A DNA stretch of 8,909 nucleotides from an uncultured Oscillospiraceae bacterium (GCA_900552605.1 USAR01000048.1:1-8909); one strand, 5' to 3'. Shown: positions 1 to 6,130, counted from the first letter of the stretch. A program made the numbers and translations. Notes: generated by a model not told the origin, from the sequence alone.

Positions 1-9
1 TTAAAATTC

Positions 10-43
10 ATAACCCCAAACCTCGCTTGAGATTTGGGGTTAT
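10..43. terminator. Strong hairpin, possible terminator of the HPr-like gene
   Basis: ATAACCCCAAA (10-20) pairs perfectly with TTTGGGGTTAT (33-43). The loop itself can add CTC/GAG (22-24/29-31) around a GCTT tetraloop, so the stem is about 14 bp with one mismatch. Read on the minus strand it lies about 85 nt past the stop of the HPr-like gene and is followed by GAATTTTAA, a weak U-tract. It could instead terminate a gene to the left of the window reading toward it. The hairpin is certain from sequence; its role is inferred. Confidence 0.5.
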
Positions 44-45
44 TC

Positions 46-80
46 GACAGTCTGAGGGACTGTCATAATCAGACAGTCCC
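46..80. repeat. Three-armed palindrome with two mutually exclusive hairpins
   Basis: GACAGTC occurs at 46-52 and again at 72-78, and its complement GACTGTC lies between them at 58-64. The middle arm can pair with the left copy (7 bp, loop 5) or, better, with the right copy as GGGACTGTC/GACAGTCCC (56-64/72-80, 9 bp, loop 7). No clear T-tract follows on either strand. It may be part of the terminator region of the minus-strand gene or an interspersed palindromic repeat; the window cannot decide. Confidence 0.5.
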
Positions 81-127
81 GATTTGCTCGTTTTAAAGTC
101 TTTTGACTTATTGAACACGCGGAATAA

Positions 128-397
128 TTATTTATTCTCTTCCTTTTCAGGTACTTCCTTGTAAAGGTTGAATCTGAAAAGCAGCGTTTCGTCATCCGGA
201 TTGGTGCAACGAAGAGAAGCCTCGTTAATGACTGCGCCTTTCATAATGTTGGCAACACCCATCATCTGGCAAAGCTTTGATTTAAGATTGAGCACGTCAC
301 CCTCACTCGTTTCAAGATATACGTCACCCTTGCACGCGTCCAATGTCTTCATAAAATCCGCAATATCAATGTCGTGCATTACAATAAATTTTTGCAT
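128..397 (-). CDS. Small HPr-like (PTS phosphocarrier fold) protein, degenerate active-site loop
   Basis: An 89-residue acidic, soluble protein. The stretch from V26 onward resembles HPr: V-x-L-E, then LNLKS (36-40) matching the VNLKS around the regulatory Ser46 of HPr, then a hydrophobic helix with GVA..MKGA and an acidic D-D-E segment. S40 falls at the Ser46 position. The canonical catalytic loop (GIHARPA in HPr) is not present; counting back without gaps places H8 at the His15 position, but the following Arg and Pro are missing and the N-terminus is about seven residues short. So the fold is likely HPr, but phosphotransfer in sugar uptake is doubtful; a regulatory role is possible. The start is well supported: AAGGAGGA (405-412) lies 7 nt upstream of the ATG. 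It is monocistronic, divergent from prmA, with its own promoter. The last residues (EVPEKEENK) form a charged tail beyond the usual HPr end. Confidence 0.65.
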   Translation of the reverse strand: MQKFIVMHDIDIADFMKTLDACKGDVYLETSEGDVLNLKSKLCQMMGVANIMKGAVINEASLRCTNPDDETLLFRFNLYKEVPEKEENK

Positions 398-425
398 ACC
401 TAATTCCTCCTTTCCTCACAGCTAT

Positions 426-454
426 ATTTTATCAAACTCTTCTCTTAGTGTCAA
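426..454 (-). promoter_or_regulatory. Sigma-A promoter of the HPr-like gene
   Basis: On the minus strand, TTGACA (454 to 449), a 17-nt spacer and TAAAAT (431 to 426), preceded by TGA, which gives an extended -10 (TGn). Transcription should start near 420, leaving a short leader that carries the AAGGAGGA ribosome site. Confidence 0.8.
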
Positions 455-499
455 TATTATTTGTGTAAAATACTTGCAAAATATACTCGCAAATAAATC

Positions 500-527
500 T
501 TGACCGCACGGCAATATGTGGTATAAT
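500..527 (+). promoter_or_regulatory. Sigma-A promoter of prmA-prfB
   Basis: TTGACC (500-505), 16-nt spacer, TATAAT (522-527) with an extended -10 TGG immediately before it (519-521). A start near 534 places the leader just upstream of the prmA ribosome site. It also shows that an in-frame ATG at 516 lies inside the promoter and cannot be the start codon. It is divergent from the promoter at 426-454, with about 45 bp between the two -35 boxes. Confidence 0.82.
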
Positions 528-572
528 TATATTGTATTTTGCAAAAATCTTATGCTTTTAGGAGATTTATTT

Positions 573-1484
573 ATGGATTGGCTGGAATTGCTGCTTAAAG
601 TGCCTGCCGAAAAGCTTGAAACGGCTGAGGCAATTGCAAATATGGCAGTGCCATACGGAATTTATATAGAGGATTATTCCGATTTGGAACAAGGCGCAAT
701 GGAGATTGCGCATATCGACCTTATCGACGAAGAGCTGCTTGCACGCGACAGAGAGCACGCAATAATTCATATCTATTTTGGTGCCGATGACAGCCTTGCC
801 GAGGCTTCGGCATATCTTTCCGAGCACTTAAAAGCTGCAGGTGTGCCGTTTGAAATTGATAAATCAATGGTGCTTGAGAGCGATTGGAAAGACCGCTGGA
901 AGCAGTATTTCAAAATAACCGAAATCGGAAAAAAGCTTTTAATATGTCCGGAGTGGGAGAAAAAGCCGGAAACCGAAAGAAAGATTATAACCATCGACCC
1001 CGGCGCCGCTTTCGGCACAGGCACACACGCCACAACAAGGCTTTGTTTAGAGCTGCTTGAAAGCTACACGCCGACTGATAATATGCTTGATATCGGCTGC
1101 GGCAGCGGGATTTTAGGTATCGGTGCGGCTCTGCTCGGCACAAAAGAGGCTGTGGGTGTTGATATCGACCCCGTTGCAGTCAGAATAGCTGCCGAGAATG
1201 CAGAGCTTAACGGTGTTTCTGATGCTGTTTCTTTTAAAGTGGGTGACCTCGTTGAAAATATAAACGGTAAGTTTAACATCGTGTGTGCGAATATTGTGGC
1301 TGACGCGATTATCGGTTTAAGCGCCGTTGTAGGTGACTATTTAAAGAAGGACGGCGTGTTTATTTGCTCCGGTATAATCGATATAAGAGCAGCTGAGGTC
1401 GAAAACACGCTGATATCAAACGGATACAAGATAGAAAAGCACTTGGTGCTTGATAACTGGCACGCATTTGCGGTGTGCCTATAA
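573..1484 (+). CDS. prmA: Ribosomal protein L11 methyltransferase PrmA
   Basis: Cytoplasmic S-adenosylmethionine-dependent enzyme that methylates ribosomal protein L11 on lysines and its N-terminus. At 303 residues it has the family's normal length. An N-terminal substrate-recognition domain (about 1-110) is followed by a linker with WKDRWK (105-110) and a class I methyltransferase domain. Diagnostic motifs are DPGAAFGTGTHATT (142-155), the SAM-binding LDIGCGSG (172-179), the acidic loop VDIDP (196-200) and NIVAD (240-244), which corresponds to the catalytic-site N-I-x-A motif of the family. The start at 573 is chosen because AGGAG (560-564) sits 8 nt upstream and the earlier in-frame ATG at 516 overlaps the promoter. 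The stop TAA at 1482-1484 overlaps the ribosome site of prfB, so the two are co-transcribed and probably translationally coupled. In many Firmicutes prmA sits beside dnaJ or an RsmE-type gene; here it is followed by prfB. Confidence 0.96.
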   Translation: MDWLELLLKVPAEKLETAEAIANMAVPYGIYIEDYSDLEQGAMEIAHIDLIDEELLARDREHAIIHIYFGADDSLAEASAYLSEHLKAAGVPFEIDKSMVLESDWKDRWKQYFKITEIGKKLLICPEWEKKPETERKIITIDPGAAFGTGTHATTRLCLELLESYTPTDNMLDIGCGSGILGIGAALLGTKEAVGVDIDPVAVRIAAENAELNGVSDAVSFKVGDLVENINGKFNIVCANIVADAIIGLSAVVGDYLKKDGVFICSGIIDIRAAEVENTLISNGYKIEKHLVLDNWHAFAVCL

Positions 1485-1494
1485 GGAGGAACTC

Positions 1495-2613
1495 ATGCTT
1501 CAGTTTGAAGAACAAAGGCTGCGTTTGCAAGGCTTGGAGGGCAGCATAAGGGAGCTTGGCGACGCACTCGGCATTGATAAGCTTAAAAATTCGCTTGAGG
1601 AAAAGCAGAATCTTACGGCGGCGGAAAACTTTTGGGACGATCCCGAAAACTCGCAAAAGGTGCTTCAAGAGATAAGCAGACTCAGAGAAAAGCTTGAAAA
1701 TTATGAAAAGCTTTGCAATGACTATAAGGATACTCTCGACATTATCGATATGGCTGATGAAGAGGGAGATCTGTCACTTTTAGATGAGGTTAAGGCATCG
1801 GTTGACAGCATTGAGTCGTCGCTTGATACACAAAGGTTAAACACCCTGCTTACAGGCGAATATGACGCTAATAATGCGATTCTTACTTTCCACGCCGGAG
1901 CCGGCGGAACAGAGGCGCAGGATTGGGCGGAAATGCTTTTGAGAATGTATACACGCTGGGCAGAGCGCCACGGCTTTAAGGTTAGTGTTACCGATATTTT
2001 GGACGGTGATGAGGCGGGCATTAAAAGCGCTACAATAATAGTTGAAGGTGAGAATGCATACGGATATTTAAAAAGCGAGATCGGTGTGCACAGGCTTGTG
2101 AGAATATCTCCGTTTGATTCATCGGGCAGACGACATACGTCATTTGCTTCACTTGAGGTTATGCCGGAAATTTCCGACGATATCCAAATTGATATTCGTG
2201 AAGAGGATATTAAAATGGATGTGTTCCGTTCAAGCGGAGCAGGCGGTCAGCATATCAACAAAACAAGCTCTGCGGTAAGGCTTACCCACATTCCGTCCGG
2301 CATTGTTGTTGCTTGTCAGAACGAGAGGAGTCAGCACCAAAACCGCGAGGTTGCAATGAAAATGTTACGCTCGAAATTGATTGAAATTAAAGAACGTGAG
2401 CATCTTGATAAAATAGAAGATATTAAGGGTGTTCAAAAGGAAATTGCCTGGGGAAGTCAGATAAGGTCATATGTATTTATGCCGTACACCTTGGCAAAGG
2501 ACCACCGCACAGGCTTTGAAAACGGCAACATAAATGCTGTTATGGACGGGGATATCGACGGATTTATAAATGCATATTTAAAAGCTGATTCACTCGGAAC
2601 GCTGCAAAAATAA
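1495..2613 (+). CDS. prfB: Peptide chain release factor 2 (RF2), without programmed frameshift
   Basis: A 372-residue class I release factor that reads UGA and UAA in the ribosomal A site and triggers hydrolysis of peptidyl-tRNA. The specificity tripeptide SPF at 205-207 (within RISPFDSSGRRHTSF) marks it as RF2 rather than RF1, which has PxT. The catalytic GGQ is at 250-252 in SGAGGQHINKTSSAVRLTH; residue 246 is Ser. The N-terminal part (about 1-110) is helical and coiled-coil-like, as usual. The start ATG at 1495 has a near-perfect ribosome site, AAGGAGGA (1483-1490), overlapping the prmA stop. Unlike most bacterial prfB genes, codons 1-40 are in the same frame as the rest, and there is no CTT-TGA slip site after about codon 25, so the usual autoregulatory +1 frameshift is absent. 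The C-terminus carries a few extra residues (DSLGTLQK). An upstream in-frame ATG at 1450 lies inside prmA without a ribosome site. Confidence 0.96.
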   Translation: MLQFEEQRLRLQGLEGSIRELGDALGIDKLKNSLEEKQNLTAAENFWDDPENSQKVLQEISRLREKLENYEKLCNDYKDTLDIIDMADEEGDLSLLDEVKASVDSIESSLDTQRLNTLLTGEYDANNAILTFHAGAGGTEAQDWAEMLLRMYTRWAERHGFKVSVTDILDGDEAGIKSATIIVEGENAYGYLKSEIGVHRLVRISPFDSSGRRHTSFASLEVMPEISDDIQIDIREEDIKMDVFRSSGAGGQHINKTSSAVRLTHIPSGIVVACQNERSQHQNREVAMKMLRSKLIEIKEREHLDKIEDIKGVQKEIAWGSQIRSYVFMPYTLAKDHRTGFENGNINAVMDGDIDGFINAYLKADSLGTLQK

Positions 2614-2628
2614 TCGATTATATACTTA

Positions 2629-2665
2629 AAAACGCTGTATCGCAAGCTTTGCGATACAGCGTTTT
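2629..2665. terminator. Bidirectional terminator shared by prfB and the XRE regulator gene
   Basis: AACGCTGTATCGCA (2631-2644) pairs perfectly with TGCGATACAGCGTT (2650-2663), and flanking A/T pairs extend the stem to about 16 bp around a 3-5 nt loop. On the plus strand it is followed by TTGTTATTTTTC; on the minus strand by TTTAAGTATAT. It lies 15 nt past the prfB stop and directly abuts the stop of the convergent regulator gene at 2667, so it serves both. Confidence 0.9.
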
Positions 2666-2666
2666 G

Positions 2667-2876
2667 TTATTTTTCTTCGTCTTTTTTATATTGCAAAATA
2701 TTTTCTACATTGCAATCAAGATATTTGCATAAATCGTCAATCGTCTGTGTGCTTATAGGCTTGTTGTGCTTAAGCCTGTCCAAGAGGCTGCGACTTACGC
2801 CAAATGTGTTGATAAGCTTGTAAGTAGAAATGCCTTTTTCTTTGATAGTTACATAAAACGGCTCGTAGTTAATCAC
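2667..2876 (-). CDS. Small XRE/Cro-C1-type helix-turn-helix regulator
   Basis: A 69-residue protein that is essentially one lambda-repressor-like DNA-binding domain. It starts INYEPFYVTIKEKGIS, has a recognisable HTH (about S17 to N38: STYKLINTFG, turn V27-S28, recognition helix RSLLDRLKHN) and then the typical helix-4/5 segment STQTIDDLCKYLDCNVENIL. This pattern is standard for small one-domain XRE proteins of Clostridia. The start is GTG at 2876: AGAGGTGG lies just upstream, and the in-frame TTG at 2924 and ATG at 2900 fall inside the -35 and -10 boxes of its own promoter, so a longer form is unlikely. It is divergent from the lipoprotein gene at 3031, sharing overlapping promoters on a palindrome, which suggests it represses itself and perhaps that gene. 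Ligand or signal unknown; no sensor domain is present. Confidence 0.85.
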   Translation of the reverse strand: MINYEPFYVTIKEKGISTYKLINTFGVSRSLLDRLKHNKPISTQTIDDLCKYLDCNVENILQYKKDEEK

Positions 2877-2895
2877 ATTACCACCTCTATGTATA

Positions 2896-2924
2896 ATCAT
2901 AAAAAATGCTCTACTACTTGACAA
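2896..2924 (-). promoter_or_regulatory. Promoter of the XRE regulator gene
   Basis: On the minus strand, TTGTCA (2924 to 2919), 17-nt spacer, TATGAT (2901 to 2896). The start would be near 2890, leaving only about 14 nt of leader, enough for the ribosome site AGAGGTGG before GTG 2876. Its -35 overlaps the -35 of the opposing promoter by five of six bases. Confidence 0.75.
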
Positions 2925-2946
2925 TTGTCGATAAATAGAGTATACT
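2918..2946 (+). promoter_or_regulatory. Promoter of the DUF4352-like lipoprotein gene
   Basis: TTGACA (2918-2923, consensus -35), 17-nt spacer, TATACT (2941-2946). Predicted start near 2953 gives a leader of about 78 nt before the ATG at 3031. Confidence 0.8.
2920..2929. promoter_or_regulatory. Palindromic candidate operator GACAATTGTC between divergent genes
   Basis: A perfect 10-bp inverted repeat that overlaps the -35 boxes of both divergent promoters (2919-2924 minus, 2918-2923 plus). A dimeric XRE protein bound here would block RNA polymerase in both directions. The palindrome is seen; its use as the operator of the adjacent XRE gene is inferred from position. Confidence 0.5.
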
Positions 2947-3030
2947 TTTTACAAGATAACCGATGCGGAGGTGAAGAAATTTAATAGACTTGAGAAATAA
3001 AATCTTTAAAATGAAATAGGAGAAGAGAAA

Positions 3031-3558
3031 ATGAAAAAACTATCGGCACTATTATTGGCATTTATTATGGTAATATCCGTTTGCGGCTGCGACCTTTTGG
3101 ATGACGACACACCTAAAAAGGAAACGGGCAATGTAAGCAGCGCCTCGTCATCAAAACCTAAGGACGAGACTTTTGGACTTAATGACACAGCGGTTTTTGA
3201 CGCTATAAAGGTAACTGCGTCGGAGATTAAAGAATCGGAGGGGAAGAGCTTCTTTACTCCCGGTGAAGGTAACGTCTTTGTCGGCGTTAAATTTACAATC
3301 GAAAACACCTCCGATGAGGCACAAAATATCAGTTCCGTATTGCTTTTTGATGCATATTTGGACGGAGTTAAGCTTGAATACTCAATAAGTGCGGCAGCGG
3401 CATTCGACGGCACACTGGACGGAGAGATCACCCCCGGCAAAAAGCTGGTTGGATACTATGCTGTTGAAGTACCTAAAGATTGGAAGGAGCTTGAGCTTCA
3501 AGTGAAATCCTCATGGCTTTTAAACAACAGAGCGGCGTTTGTGTTTAAGAATAAATAA
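3031..3558 (+). CDS. Secreted lipoprotein with DUF4352-like beta-sandwich domain
   Basis: 175 residues. The N-terminus is a type II signal peptide: KK, a hydrophobic core (4-17) and the lipobox V17-C18-G19-C20, so C20 should be lipidated and the protein anchored on the outer face of the membrane. A Ser/Asp/Lys-rich linker (21-47) follows, then a single beta-rich domain (about 48-173) with the pattern typical of DUF4352/telomeric-repeat-like Ig folds: FGLNDTAVFDAIKVT, GNVFVGVKFTIENTSDE, ITPGKKLVGYYAVEVPKDWKELELQV. The pattern (conserved N-T in the middle strand, then G-x-x-x-G-Y-x-A-x-x-V-P) is recognised from memory of the family; molecular function is unknown for it. AGGAGAAG (3018-3025) precedes the ATG. 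Transcribed alone between its own promoter and terminator, divergent from the XRE regulator, which probably controls it. Confidence 0.82.
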   Translation: MKKLSALLLAFIMVISVCGCDLLDDDTPKKETGNVSSASSSKPKDETFGLNDTAVFDAIKVTASEIKESEGKSFFTPGEGNVFVGVKFTIENTSDEAQNISSVLLFDAYLDGVKLEYSISAAAAFDGTLDGEITPGKKLVGYYAVEVPKDWKELELQVKSSWLLNNRAAFVFKNK

Positions 3559-3564
3559 TGAATT

Positions 3565-3625
3565 AAAAACCCACTAAAAGGCAAAGCGGATACTGCAGTA
3601 ACCTTTAAGTGGGTTTTTATTTTTG
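3565..3625 (+). terminator. Rho-independent terminator after the lipoprotein gene
   Basis: AAAAACCCACTAAAAGG (3565-3581) pairs with CCTTTAAGTGGGTTTTT (3602-3618) with a single mismatch. The 20-nt loop contains the small palindrome TACTGCAGTA (3591-3600). The right arm runs into TTTTTATTTTT (3614-3624). It starts 7 nt after the stop codon. Confidence 0.9.
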
Positions 3626-3667
3626 CTGTTTTTTAGATCGTTTTCGTTTACAAGTCTTCGAAAATTT

Positions 3668-3741
3668 TGCAAAACAGCCACGTCTTCGGCGAGTCGCTTA
3701 GCGCGCAGCGCGCCTCGCCGAAGACGGGGGGCTGTAAAGCA
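3668..3741. repeat. Large GC-rich palindrome in the intergenic region; possible terminator of the MATE operon
   Basis: Core arms CGTCTTCGGCGAG (3681-3693) and CTCGCCGAAGACG (3714-3726) pair over 13 bp without error. The 20-nt apex is GCGC-rich and can form a small second hairpin. Outer arms ACAGCC (3674-3679) and GGCTGT (3730-3735), then TGC/GCA across a symmetric AAA/AAA bubble, extend it to 74 nt. Base composition is much richer in GC than the flanks. Read on the minus strand it is followed by TTTTGCAAAATTTT, so it could end the ogg-MATE transcript about 100 nt after the MATE stop. It also has the look of a dispersed palindromic element. The rest of 3626-3839 shows only a small palindrome CAACTTAAAGTTG (3761-3773) and no gene. 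Confidence 0.6.
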
Positions 3742-3839
3742 GTGGCTTTAGGCGATGTGCCAACTTAAAGTTGCTGTTAAAAAAGCGACGATGTATAACA
3801 AAGTGCCGATATTACACTCGTTTAGACGGATATGTTCTA

Positions 3840-5213
3840 TCAAGATCCTTTATTTGCCGCAGTGCCGTCGGACGGCGCTGTGTGCAGAAAATGAATCGTG
3901 AACGGTATGCTGATAAGACCGGTCAAAATATCGGCGATCGGCTGTGATATCTGAATACCGAGTAATCCGAAAAAGTGAACCGTTACAATAAGTGTCGGTA
4001 TGAATGCAAGACCCGAGCGCATTAAAGAAAGCAGTGAGGAAATCTCCGGCTTGCGGATACTTTGGTAAAGCATATTAACCGGCATTGCAACAGGAAAGAA
4101 GAGAAAACCGACTGCGGCAAATCTCAACGCCGGTGCGCCAACGGCGATAACCTCTTCGCTTTTTTGAAAAAACCAAACGATATTTTCTGCAAAGCAGAGC
4201 GCTGCAACCGACTGTATTCCGACGAGCACAGTGCCGAGAGCCATTGTGAAAAGCAACCCTTTTTTAACACGGCTGTATACCTTTGCTTGGTAGTTGAATG
4301 ATGCTACCGGTTGAAAACCCTGACCTATGCCGAGCCCTACACACATAACAAGCGAGCCGAAACGGTTAACAACGCTCATTGCGGCAATAGCTGCGTCGCC
4401 GAAAGGCTTTGTAAGGTTATTAAGCAATCCGTTTGCAATCGAGGAAAGACCCTGACGTATAAGCGACGGAAAACCAACACGTATTATCCAACAGTAAACG
4501 CTGATATCGCGGCTGATTGCACCTATTCGAATTTTACTTTGCGCATATCTTTTGTAAAAAACAACAAGTAAAATACAGCTGATGGTTTGAGAAACGGCGG
4601 TGGCAAGACCGGCACCGTAAACACCCATATCAAAAACACGTATAAGCAGATAGTCGCCGAAAATATTGATGATACCTCCGGTTGTAAGACCCACCATTGC
4701 ACAAAGCGTTTTGCTTTCATACCGCAAGTTGTTGTTAAGTACAAGCGAGCAAACCATAAACGGCGCTGAAAGAAGCACCCACATACCGTAGTCGCAAGCA
4801 TACGGCAAAATAGTTTCCGTGCTGCCGAGCAGTCTCATAAACGGTTTTAAAAAGCAAAGCCCCAAGACTGCCAGCAGTGTTCCTGCCGCTGCTCCTAAAA
4901 AAAATGAGGTTGAAACATATGTGTCAGCTTTTCTCGGGTTGCGATCGGCAAGCTCTTTTGCTACAAATGTGCCGGAGCCGTGACCAAGCATAAACGCAAT
5001 TGCCTGAATTATCGCCTGCAGTGTAAACAGAATACCCGTTGCCGCCTGTTGGCTTGCGCCGAGCGTTCCAACAAAATATGTGTCGGCAAGATTGTAAATG
5101 TTTGTTATAAGCATTGAAACTGTCGTGGGTATTCCAAGCACGGTTATAAGCTTTGAAACAGGCGTTTCGGTCATTATTTTATAGTGTGCTTCCGTGTTTG
5201 TCAATGCTGTCAC
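3840..5213 (-). CDS. MATE family efflux transporter (MepA-like)
   Basis: 457 residues, about 12 membrane helices in two homologous halves, the normal layout and length for a MATE exporter, which expels drugs or small organic molecules using a Na+ or H+ gradient. Hallmarks: first-helix motif GIPTTVSMLITNIYNLADTY (27-46), NIFGDYLLI (183-191) and, in the second half, GIGQGFQPVASFNYQAK (295-311), characteristic of the MepA-like branch. Substrate cannot be told from sequence. The start is uncertain: GTG 5213 is taken here, but a TTG at 5204 is also in frame and has GGTGA at a good distance; the first clearly conserved residues are MTETPVSKL (14-22). It lies 9 nt after the ogg stop, so the two form an operon driven by the promoter at 6082-6110. 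It ends in TGA, the only non-TAA stop seen among the window's complete genes. Confidence 0.93.
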   Translation of the reverse strand: MTALTNTEAHYKIMTETPVSKLITVLGIPTTVSMLITNIYNLADTYFVGTLGASQQAATGILFTLQAIIQAIAFMLGHGSGTFVAKELADRNPRKADTYVSTSFFLGAAAGTLLAVLGLCFLKPFMRLLGSTETILPYACDYGMWVLLSAPFMVCSLVLNNNLRYESKTLCAMVGLTTGGIINIFGDYLLIRVFDMGVYGAGLATAVSQTISCILLVVFYKRYAQSKIRIGAISRDISVYCWIIRVGFPSLIRQGLSSIANGLLNNLTKPFGDAAIAAMSVVNRFGSLVMCVGLGIGQGFQPVASFNYQAKVYSRVKKGLLFTMALGTVLVGIQSVAALCFAENIVWFFQKSEEVIAVGAPALRFAAVGFLFFPVAMPVNMLYQSIRKPEISSLLSLMRSGLAFIPTLIVTVHFFGLLGIQISQPIADILTGLISIPFTIHFLHTAPSDGTAANKGS

Positions 5214-5222
5214 CGTCCGTTT

Positions 5223-6029
5223 TTATATTTCAAGCTTTGTTTTTCTGGCATATGAAAATATGTATTGCTGAACAATGCCGGCAACCGGCTCGCAGTCTTT
5301 CGGAATACCGTTTGCAAAAAGCCTTGCCATAGCGCGGTTTATCCAAACATCGCGCGGAAAAGCCTCAGAAAAGCCAAGACCGAAAAGCAATGTGCAGTCT
5401 GCTACCTTGTTGCCGACGCCGTAGATCACCTTCAGCTTTTCACGTGCCGAGTCGATATCAAGCTTTTTAATTTCCTCAAAATCGACCTCGCCGCCGGAAA
5501 CCTTTCTTGCAGCGTCCAAAATATACTTTTCACGAAAACCGCAGCGCAATGGGGCGAGGTCGCCGCTTTCAAGCTTTGATACAGTCTCTGCCGTCGGGAA
5601 AGCAAAGCCGCCGACGATAGGCTCGCCGAAGCTTTCGCAAAGCCTTTCTATAATACCCTTTATTCTTTTAATATTGTTGTTTTGTGAAATTATAAACGAG
5701 CACAGTGTTTCCCAAGGCTCTTGATTCAGCACGCGCACGCCGCGGCAAAGCTTATACATTTTATGCAGGGTTTTATCGCTTTTAAGCAACTGTTCAATGC
5801 TTTCGTAATCGCGTGATAAATCAAAATAATCTTTCCAAATTGTGTTATATTCTTGCTCTGTTGTGTTACGGAATGTAAGTTCGCCGTTATTAAGTCTGAC
5901 GGTTAAAGACCTGCCGAAGGCAATGCCTTGCCAGCTGCCGTCGGGGTTTTCACGCCACCTGAAAGCCTGACCGCAGTCGAGCGTTTCCGCTAAATTGAGA
6001 CAATTAACGTTTTTTACGGTGTAATCCAT
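5223..6029 (-). CDS. ogg: 8-oxoguanine DNA glycosylase, OGG1 family
   Basis: 268 residues; base-excision repair glycosylase/AP lyase that removes 8-oxoguanine opposite cytosine. The N-terminal OGG domain carries DCGQAFRW (18-25), matching the CGQSFRW of human OGG1. The HhH-GPD domain follows: SQNNNIKRIKGIIERL (115-130) corresponds to the NNN segment that contacts the estranged cytosine, and the hairpin is VIYGVGNKVADC (201-212) with catalytic Lys208 (human Lys249) and Asp227 in FPRDVW (human Asp268). All key residues are present, so it should be active. The alternative family label, AlkA-like 3-methyladenine glycosylase, is less likely because of the OGG N-domain and the lysine. ATG 6029 has AGGAG (complement of 6036-6040) at 6 nt spacing. 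First gene of an operon with the MATE exporter. Confidence 0.93.
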   Translation of the reverse strand: MDYTVKNVNCLNLAETLDCGQAFRWRENPDGSWQGIAFGRSLTVRLNNGELTFRNTTEQEYNTIWKDYFDLSRDYESIEQLLKSDKTLHKMYKLCRGVRVLNQEPWETLCSFIISQNNNIKRIKGIIERLCESFGEPIVGGFAFPTAETVSKLESGDLAPLRCGFREKYILDAARKVSGGEVDFEEIKKLDIDSAREKLKVIYGVGNKVADCTLLFGLGFSEAFPRDVWINRAMARLFANGIPKDCEPVAGIVQQYIFSYARKTKLEI

Positions 6030-6081
6030 ATTTTTCTCCTATCTGCCGCAACGATATTTAAAAGCATTTTTTGTTCTTTAT

Positions 6082-6110
6082 ATTTTATCACGTTTTTTTC
6101 ATAACGGCAA
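6082..6110 (-). promoter_or_regulatory. Promoter of the ogg-MATE operon
   Basis: On the minus strand TTGCCG (6110 to 6105), 17-nt spacer, TAAAAT (6087 to 6082), with TGA before the -10 (extended -10). Start expected near 6076, giving a leader of about 45 nt to the ogg ATG. Confidence 0.7.
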
Positions 6111-6130
6111 GGTTATCACTTCAAAAATTG

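Noticed and set aside
168..503. Plus-strand open frame of 111 codons over the HPr-like gene
   Set aside because: It is antisense to a gene with a clear promoter and ribosome site, has no ribosome site of its own, and its end runs through the promoters of the divergent pair.
516..572. Longer prmA starting at ATG 516
   Set aside because: The ATG overlaps the extended -10 promoter, so it would not be in the transcript; the ATG at 573 has AGGAG at 8 nt.
2971..3000. Nine-codon leader peptide starting at GTG in the lipoprotein leader
   Set aside because: The GGAG directly touches the GTG, leaving no spacing for initiation, and the peptide has no run of regulatory codons. The motif is reported only as a curiosity.
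3626..3839. Possible small RNA or small gene around the large palindrome
   Set aside because: No promoter of reasonable quality and no open frame with a ribosome site could be seen; only the palindrome itself is supported.
4062..4769. Several plus-strand frames of 60-86 codons within the MATE gene
   Set aside because: All are antisense to a full-length, well-conserved transporter and lack ribosome sites.
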